Shown piece after piece: positions 52,500 to 60,000 of a DNA stretch of 60,000 nucleotides. Position 1 is the stretch's first letter. Every line of letters begins with the position of its first letter. The stretch lies in the NCBI GenBank assembly GCA_030704615.1, contig CM060733.1, forward strand, positions 25,050,001 through 25,110,000, in the 5' to 3' direction. The translations under genes were made by a program, and so were the position numbers. The stretch comes from Takakia lepidozioides (taxonomy: Eukaryota > Streptophyta > Takakiopsida > Takakiales > Takakiaceae). The notes beneath the pieces are model-generated. The model saw only the letters and a program-made list of their open reading frames with translations, searched no databases and was not told where the DNA came from.

Positions 52500-54946
52500 G
52501 CGACGATCTTGGACTTAGGATTATTTTGGAGATGAAAAAATATATCAGTCCCATGTGCTACCTACCTATCAGCTGACATGACTATTCTGCCAAGATTGAA
52601 GCTCAAACCTCATCTTAGCAAGACACATCACCTAGCCACCGCACTACCATCTATGTCTAGCATTACACTCAATTTCCTAATGCTTTAATCTACAAATACG
52701 GGCTCGCAGGTGAGAGGGGAGCAAGGAGTGGGGATTTGACAGTGCGCCCTGCCGGAACGTTGCCGGTATGGCCATCCCCGGCGACCTTACTGGCAAGGCT
52801 CCCGCGGTTGCATTCAACTCGTCGGGTAAGCGTAGTCTTAGGTTCAAAGTTCAAAGCTCACCGAAATTCCATTTCCCGACAAAGATAACTTGGTTAAAAA
52901 AGAAAAAGAAAAAACTTGGTTTTTTAAATCCCCTAAGACACACTCACGGCGAGTGTGCCTTGGTTATTACGACATAAGGCACACTCACCGTGATCAGTTA
53001 TTGAACGAGCCATACTTCCATAAAGGAGATGTCGAAGAACTAAGTGTCACCACTCAGTTCTCTAAAACCAAGGACCAATATAATAAAAAATAAATAAAAT
53101 AAAACTACCATTTAGAGATCCAAGAAACTTAAGAACCAACAGCGCTTAAGACACAAACTTATGATGCTACAAAGAGAAGGGACCTTGCTAAAAGGCCTGC
53201 AGAGTCCAAGAAGTCCAAGTCCAAGAAGTCTATCTACGCGATGCAACCAAGGAAGGCCTTAGATGTGTCCAGTTAACGTCCCTGTCGAATTAGGGGGGAC
53301 ATTCTGGAGGGGGGTGCGGAGATCTCTCTATGATCCTCATTTACCTTTAAAAAAAATGACCTCGGTCCTCCGTCCTTTCTCTTTATTTATTTTATTTTAT
53401 TTTTCAGAACAGGGGACAAGCCTGGCCCTGAGGAATTTTATTAATAAAAAAAGGGCTCTTAATAAAGTTTCGAGGGCTACTTCCCTGTGATGATGAGATT
53501 CCCCCTTCACTTGTTTTTTCGCCTTAGATGAATGAAAGAGGGATATCAAAGGGATGGACGGAGTTAGGATGTAATTTGGATGAATTTTTACCTAATGCAT
53601 GAGGTTGAGCTGGGAGCAGCTTACGGCTTTTATTATATGCTGTCTTATTTTAACAGCTAGTTTAGGATTAGATTAGGATGGAATTGGATGATGTGGCTTC
53701 TTTCTATGGTCAGGCTGGAATGACATCTGGCTGACCTATGTGGAAGTGCCACATGGCATAGGGATTGGATTATGACCTAATGCTATTTAAACTACATTGC
53801 CGTGGCAGCAAGGGTGGTTTTTGCTCTCATCTTTGTACAACTGCTGAGTGACGGCGTGCTCAAGTGCTTGCATGAAAGTTGTGCGGATGTTTTAGTCTTG
53901 TTGCGTAAGATTCCGTCTTCTCCGCTTGGCTTGTCTACCGACTACATTCCCATGGTAAAGTTGAGCCCGGTAGAGGGGGAGGAACAAACCCATAGCGCCG
54001 GAATCATGCATCACATCCCCTTGTTCTATTTTTATAAAATGTTTTGAAAAGAAAGTTCAGAAAAACAAAATCAAAATCAACAATTGCAAATGAAGCAGCA
54101 CTGGAGGCTTAGGAAGCGTTGGAGAAAATGGGGAGTTGGTTGGTTGTTTCTTTCAGCACAAGGATGGTGCAGAGGGACAATTGTTGCAGCAGCTGCAGAT
54201 GTGAAGTTGTATTGAGAAGATGACGAAACAGTGACAATTTTGGAATTTGGGAGGATCATGTTTGCTTGTCAGGCATTTTTGGTTGATTGAGCAGCAGGGC
54301 AACAGCCCGCATTGATTTGTCAGTTGTTCAGTTGCTGTTCGGTTTTACACTACTGTAGTGTAGTGTAGAGATCGCATCAGAATTTGACAGAATGGGTCAA
54401 GGGGAGCATTCAGACTTTGACTGAAAGGGTCAAGGGGATGTGCTCCCCTGACATGGGTGGGCACTAGGGGAGGCAGAAGAGAGATTGGTTGGTGGGCCCA
54501 GACCCGCCAGTGTTTTGGAGTGGCAGCGAGCTAGCGAGGATGCGCGATGGCGTGTGGAATGCAGTTGAGCAGCTTGCGGAAGGAGGGTAGTCAGGGCAGC
54601 ACCAGCCATGGCTCATGGCCTGGGCAGATTTGTGACAGATTTAGAGCACTCGTGGCCGGGGGCCAGCTGACCAGCAGGCCCCGAGAAATGGGGGTGGCAT
54701 CAGCTGTTGCGGGACCCAGTACGCTACTCATGGAAGCATGTCCATGCTGGAGGCACACACTGTCAGCTCCTTGTCTATCTCGAGACACTGTGGATGTTGT
54801 GTAGCGTGTCTCTCTCTTTTGCTGGGGCCCAGGTTGTTTCTGTCTCACATGGGCCCTCTGTGGTCGTTATAAGTCTTTTTCTCTACTTCTTTCTCTGGGT
54901 AGTTGAAATTCTTGCCAATAGCGCGGTGTAAGTAGCGAGTTTAGAA
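52500..54946. other. Intergenic region upstream of the S28 gene
   Basis: No convincing gene. Frames such as 53,802-54,047 lack known domains. There are A-rich and T-rich patches near 53,080 and 53,390. Promoter elements for the S28 gene presumably lie after 54,400, but none were fixed. Confidence 0.35.
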
Positions 54947-57900
54947 ATGAAAATGGCGTACTCACGATCCTGTTGGTCCTCAATTGGTTTGGAATTATAT
55001 AACACAGCTTGCATGCACGCTATGCTTTTCCTTTTTATTTTGGTGGCTTGCTTTTCCTGTGATAATTTTGTACACGCACTATCACTGACGTCTCCAGGTA
55101 TACAGGGGGCATCTGAACGCGGAGTCCGAAGGGGCGTGGAAGGACTGCAGGCATCAGGGAATTTCACGTATGATATCAAGTTCTACACACAGACGCTCGA
55201 CCATTTTAGCTTCAGAAACGAGATCACATTCCAGCAGCGCTACCTCATCAACTTAGAGCACTGGGGGGGTGCGGAAAAGAAGTCTCCCATCTTCTTATAC
55301 TGTGGGAATGAGGGCGATATTGAATGGTTTGCGGTTAACACTGGTTTTATGTGGGACATTGCTCCACAATTTGGTGCGCTCCTCCTTTTTCCCGAGGTAA
55401 TTAGTCAATGTCAGCTTCTGAGGACTGCAGTTCTCATGATTTCACTGCTCATCACAATCCATAAAGGGAGATTTTGTTTTCTCGCTGCATGTTGAAGTTT
55501 CTACTAAGAATGGACCTTGCTTCTCTACGCAAATTTTACGGAGCTTAGGATACAGCGGTCATGGGGCCCCTACGCAAAGCCGTCTTGCAATGTGAGCGCC
55601 TAACATGGGATAAGAGTTAATTATTCGCCAATGAAACCAGGCTTAGTACAAACAGTGAAATGATGAATTTTTCTGGTATTTCTGTACACAAAGGTCGTGT
55701 TGTTGCAGTGCTCCCAGAGTTTCAATGAGACTTTGCAATTCGCTTAGAAACTCTTCGGACCCATTAAGGAAATACTACGTCCTTTGGCAGCACAGTGCCG
55801 ATTCATACTGTGCTATATTCTATATTCTCACGACATGGTGAGAATATAGACGATTAGCACTGACCAGCACGATCAGGGCACTAATTCTCCGAGGAGAGCA
55901 GAGGGCCAGCACTGATCAAGTTAGTTGGTGTTTGATATGTCATGAAAGCATCGGTATTATGGAGAGTCCCTGCCTTACGGTACCCGACAAGCGGCTTACA
56001 ATGGTAGCGAATCCTTGGCCTTCCTCACAGCAGAGCAGGCAATTGCTGATTATGTTACGCTAGTCACTGATCTCAAGAAGAACTTGTCGGCGGAAGCTTG
56101 TCCAGTTGTTTTATTTGGTGGTTCCTATGGTGGAAGTAAGTTTTTCAGGGTGAACTCAATTTCGCCCCCACATTAGCTCTGATGAGTATTAATTTTCTTA
56201 TTCTCAAGCCTTGTGCATGCAAGTGGGAAAATTGTGGCCACTAGAATATTATCACTGCTTAGAGTACTGTGTTTTCCCCAGTCATATGGAGGCATTACCA
56301 CTTCATTATCAGAGGAACAGAGGAAAGCCAGTACCTCCTTTCAACTTTAATCTTAGCTTTTGAAAATAGATTTGTGCATATCATGCTGTGTTGAAGCATT
56401 TCAGAAGTAACATCAAAATGTTCCTGCATTTTACTCTAGAGCATTTGCCACAGTTTTAATCTGGAGTGCCAATTGGATGGTTTTGCTTTAAGCCCCTGAG
56501 GATTGTTTGTGATTTGCCCGGGAAATGCAGTGCTAGCAGCGTGGTTTCGGTTGAAGTATCCACATATTGCAATTGGTGCCTTGGCATCTTCGGCTCCCAT
56601 CTTACAGTTTGAAGACCTTTCCCAGACTGACGCATTCTACAGGATTGTGTCTGAAGACTTTAAGGTTTGTACAGCTGGCATGCACATGATTTCATTGGCA
56701 CTGGCCTACCTTATTTCGCACAGGTCACATTGCTCAGGCATAGCTTCTGTTAGCAAGGCCCAATAATTCCTAACTTCTGGATAGTCCAGTGGAGACAGCC
56801 TGAAATATCATGGAACCAGTTTCAGGCTCCTCGGTAGACCACCTCCAATAATGATTGCATGTGGTGAAGGAAATCAAATCAAAAAGCCTTCCATGGGCCT
56901 ACGGTCACCTATACCTTTCAGCAATCTGGTGTTGGACCGAAGGATGGCAACAATTCAAGGACCGTGCCTCTATACCAGGTTGGGCGGTTTTGGAGGGAAA
57001 CACTTCATCAGTTGCCTGCACTTCATTTTTGGTGCCAAGATCAACAGCATTCCAGTTAAAAGATGTTGTGGTCCGAGCTGTCAATTTTGGGCACAAAGCA
57101 ATCTTTTCGTTGGTTTTGGCCTTATCTGGTTCACCAGCCAAATCTATGCCTGGAAAATCCGCCATTCAGGATTTGCCTCTTTGTTTTAGTAGGTCCAAAG
57201 TACTACTACGAATTCTACGGTTTGGACTGCTGGAGGCTAAGAGGATACATTCTAATTGGATGCAGCGTGAGAGCATCAGCTGTTTCAAGGTGATCCAGGA
57301 ATCCTGGGCTGTCATAGCTGCAATCAACACCAAAGAAGGACTCCACAATCTTAGCACAAAGTTCCATATGTGCAGGTAGAGCTTCACTACCATAATCTGC
57401 TCATATCCTGCAATGAAGTCCTCCCTTTGCTGTGCTATTCAGGTGTCCTAGTGCTGGATGCTAATTATCTGTTTCTGCTGTGCCAGAGATCTTCAAGCAG
57501 CAGGGTACCTAAGGAATTGGTTGGAGGAAGCCTATCTTGAACTGGGAGAAGTAAATTATCCAACTCCTTCAGATTTTCTGGCACCTTTACCTGCATTTCC
57601 TATCCGAGAGGTATCTTCATCCTATTAGCTGCAAAATTGGGTGCTGGTGACTGTGAGCATCTTTTGTTGGATTTTCCATTGTATTTTTTTTCAGGACTCT
57701 CTGCATTTTTTGAGCACTGATAATGGAGGCAACTTCTTTGCCAGAAAATTAACATGTCACAGTGAGTTCCTTGCATGGTCAGATAAACCAAACACGTCCC
57801 ATAACTTTTGTACAGTACACCCTTCACTTCCTAAGTTTAAATTGTTTCCTCTCTCCTCTCTCTTCTCAAAATAGAATGCTGAATGTTGTGCCCTCATTCA

Positions 57901-59283
57901 TCTTTGTTGCAGGTGTGCAAGGCCATTGATAGTCTACCACAAGGTTCAGACATTTTGTCTCGATTGTATGCAGGTGCCAACATCTACTACAATTACAGTG
58001 GCAATGTGGATTGCTTTGATACAGCTCATTCCAACCCCTACTTAGGATATGATGGGTGGTCTTGGCAGGTCTGCGTCTCTCCAAACTCTCCATCCCATGA
58101 GGTGTAACAATGATATTCCACAGACAGAGAGCTATTTGAACTTTATAATGCTATTTGGTGTTTTTCAGTGGACCTTGTGAAGTTCACTAATTTTCTTGAA
58201 GTTTGATCTATTGGCATTGACAGGCATGCACTGAGATGGTGTTTCCAGCGAGCAGCAATGCAAACAATAGCATGTTCCCATCCTTTCCTTGGGATTATGC
58301 ATCCTATGAACAAAGCTGTTTCCAGTTCTATGGCGTGAAGCCAAGACCAAACTGGGTGGTATCAGAGTTTGGCGGACGGGTCAGTGGTTTCTCTTCACCC
58401 TTTTTTTGTCCACACTTCATCTTCTGTGCTTCTGTATGATATCCTCGACCCACAACACCTGCAGCAAACATCTAAATCTGTCAGCCAATGAAGCTTTTCT
58501 TGTCTGGCAATTGCCAATGATGCAAGCCATTCTAATGAACAGAGAATTTTCACATTGTATGCAGGATATAAAGGCAGTGTTGAAGCACTTTGGAAGCAAC
58601 ATCATCTTCTACAATGGGTTGTTGGATCCTTGGAGTGGTGGAGGGTAAATCTGTTCTTACCACCCTTTCCTATCTGAGACTTTATGGCTTGGAGGCATGA
58701 TATGATTTCTAATTCATAGAATCTTGATTATTAACAGGTATTTTCAAAATAGCAAAGACAAGATTAGAGAATTGAGAAATGCTGGGTGGAAGTGGAGATC
58801 TAATGGGTACATGGCATTGTATGTGTGCAGTGTTCTGCAGAACATTTCCAGCAGCATTGTGGCACTTGTTGCTCCTGAAGGTAGGCAAAGTGTTATTGTG
58901 TGTGGAATCCTTGTTTGTGTACTCTAATAGTTCATGTCTATCAAGGTGAGTCACACTGCCGGAGTTGAGCCCCTCACGAAAGTACTATACCCAAACTGGG
59001 CGTGGGGTCTATGGCCACAAGGCTACGGCAAACAACGTCTTATGAGTACATTCTAATAGTTCATGTTGACACGCTCAGTGCTAAAGTGGCATGAGCTTTC
59101 TGGTAGCAGCAAGCATGATGTTTTCGACAGTATTAAATCTGGAGCCTCTTGATGGCAGGAGCTCACCACTTGGATTTGAGGGGAGCCACAAGATATGACC
59201 CCGAGTGGTTGGTCAATCTGCGTGAATCAGAGCAGGCACTCATTCGGCAGTGGCTTAATGAGTATTACCAAGACAGACTCTGA
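54947..59283 (+). CDS. Serine carboxypeptidase family S28 (lysosomal Pro-X carboxypeptidase-like), 10 exons
   Basis: Exons: 54,947-55,396; 55,949-56,135; 56,531-56,664; 57,266-57,375; 57,487-57,610; 57,913-58,068; 58,224-58,379; 58,565-58,644; 58,831-58,880; 59,159-59,283, all GT-AG and in phase, about 523 aa, normal for the family. A hydrophobic signal segment ([14 protein letters not shown]) is near residue 25. S28 marks: [35 protein letters not shown]. The catalytic triad is Ser in GGSYGGM (exon 2/3 junction), Asp in GLLDPWSGG (exon 8) and His in GAHHLDLR (exon 9/10). Family role: removal of C-terminal residues after proline in vacuole, lysosome or apoplast. ATG 54,953 is an alternative start with better context. 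It appears intact. Confidence 0.92.
58946..59030 (+). repeat. Dispersed repeat, copy 2, in S28 intron 9
   Basis: It shares CCGGAGT-GAGCCCCTCAC, CCAAACTGGGCGTGGGGTC and TATGG with 28,318-28,425. It lies in the intron 58,881-59,158 and does not touch the splice sites. Confidence 0.6.
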
Positions 59284-59549
59284 AAGTTGTAGCCTTTGAT
59301 ACTGGGCTTGCACTGAAATTTTTCCAGTTGATAACAAAGGCTGGCTCCCTAAACTAGGATATTACAGCTCAGTGCAAAACCCCCCCTCGCATGGTCACAT
59401 GCTTGCAAAGAGTGAATGCAATCCATAACCAGCTCATCTGGTTGAAAAATACCTCATTTTGGCATTCAAAACCCTGGATTAGCAGATGCACATCATACCA
59501 CAGGGAGGAGTCTTAAGGATCTTATTCAGTGTCGAATGGAGTGAATCAG
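59284..59549. other. 3' region of the S28 gene
   Basis: Presumed 3' UTR and short intergenic DNA up to the next LTR. No gene was seen. Confidence 0.35.
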
Positions 59550-59834
59550 TGTTGTTGATTCATAGGCTGACGTGAGACTTTTAGGATTGGAATGTGTTAA
59601 AGAAGGATTAGTTAATCCATGTAGGTTAGTAAGTCTAATGTAGATAATTAGTGAGGTGTGAGTACTCCACCTGGAACACAATGTAACGCGTTGAGCTCGG
59701 GGGTGAAGCACAGAGATTACTGTGCCTTCTATGGCTGTGCCTTCTATGGCTGGGAGGAGAGTTCAACGTAATATATTTCTAGTATTTTATTCTCTGTCTC
59801 TTTCACTTTATGGGTTGTCTTGATATTTCTATCA
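59550..59834 (+). mobile_element. 5' LTR of an LTR retrotransposon at the window edge
   Basis: The end is set by ...TTTCTATCA directly before a perfect primer-binding site. The start is taken as the TGTTG at 59,550-59,553. It is about 285 bp long, with a duplicated TGTGCCTTCTATGGC near 59,720-59,745 and a TTATTCTCTGTCTC segment near its end. Confidence 0.7.
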
Positions 59835-59846
59835 TGGTATCAGAGC
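59835..59846 (+). promoter_or_regulatory. Primer-binding site for initiator tRNA-Met
   Basis: TGGTATCAGAGC is the complement of the 3' end of plant initiator tRNA-Met, the usual primer of plant LTR retrotransposons. The internal region begins after it and runs out of the window. The superfamily (Ty1 or Ty3) cannot be told. Confidence 0.85.
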
Positions 59847-60000
59847 GTAGGGTATCGAAATAGACACAAGTTGTCAAGATTTCAATAGAATGGATCTCTG
59901 TTATAGAGACCATAGAAACTCAAGGAAATATAAAATGAACAAGGCAGATTTCAGGAAGTCCAAGATTATCCTCGATTAGTTCTTACGTCATTTTTGTTGC

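Noticed and set aside
53802-54047. 81-codon frame with a hydrophobic start
   Set aside because: No known domain, no splice-supported continuation, and the neighbourhood looks like old repeat sequence.
56855-57379. 174-codon continuous frame around S28 exon 4
   Set aside because: Only the last 36 codons (from 57,266) match the S28 family. The rest is intron 3 read through, although it happens to be open.

Overview
The window looks like nuclear DNA of a land plant. It has spliced genes with short GT-AG introns, a PLS-class pentatricopeptide (PPR) protein with a DYW-type cytidine deaminase end, an SMP-type LEA protein, an ANTH/AP180 clathrin adaptor with C-terminal NPF motifs, a family S28 serine carboxypeptidase, and several layers of Ty3/gypsy, LINE, SINE-like and DNA-transposon debris. 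A Ty3 element carrying a cytosine methyltransferase, and the style of the PPR protein, suggest a seed-free plant such as a fern, lycophyte or bryophyte rather than a flowering plant; that is inference, not proof.

Layout. 1-302: start of an SMP/LEA gene on the minus strand, cut by the window edge. About 1,360-9,980: a large imperfect inverted-repeat structure whose arms hold the 3' end of a GH18 chitinase-like gene and whose interior holds broken GH18 and PPR fragments; a MITE-like insert sits in the left arm. 9,990-11,240: AT-rich DNA with a direct repeat. 11,390-17,810: a MULE-like transposase gene split by a 5'-truncated, decayed chromovirus (Ty3/gypsy with chromodomain) and by a 100-bp tandem repeat. 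17,813-18,680: remnant of an ankyrin/PGG-type membrane protein gene. 22,697-30,342: an apparently intact 15-exon ANTH-domain gene (about 604 aa) whose introns hold SINE-like and LINE fragments. 32,946-35,505: an apparently intact two-exon PPR-DYW gene (about 790 aa). 36,140-37,766: a 54-bp satellite with a 7-unit higher-order period. 38,056-49,241: a decayed Ty3/gypsy element with the order gag, protease, cytosine-5 DNA methyltransferase, reverse transcriptase, RNase H, integrase, PHD finger. It is followed by an inverted gag piece and a partial LTR up to 51,151. 51,152-54,946: repeats without a clear gene. 54,947-59,283: an apparently intact 10-exon S28 carboxypeptidase gene (about 523 aa). 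59,550-60,000: 5' LTR and primer-binding site of another LTR retrotransposon.

The host genes are unrelated housekeeping genes and form no pathway together: endocytic vesicle coat assembly (ANTH), organelle RNA editing (PPR-DYW), secreted/vacuolar proteolysis (S28) and desiccation-related protection (LEA). The most interesting item is the methyltransferase- and PHD-bearing retroelement. Its methyltransferase reading frame is the longest uninterrupted one in an otherwise frameshifted element. Exon structures were worked out by hand from splice signals, reading phase and family similarity remembered from general knowledge; no database search was run.
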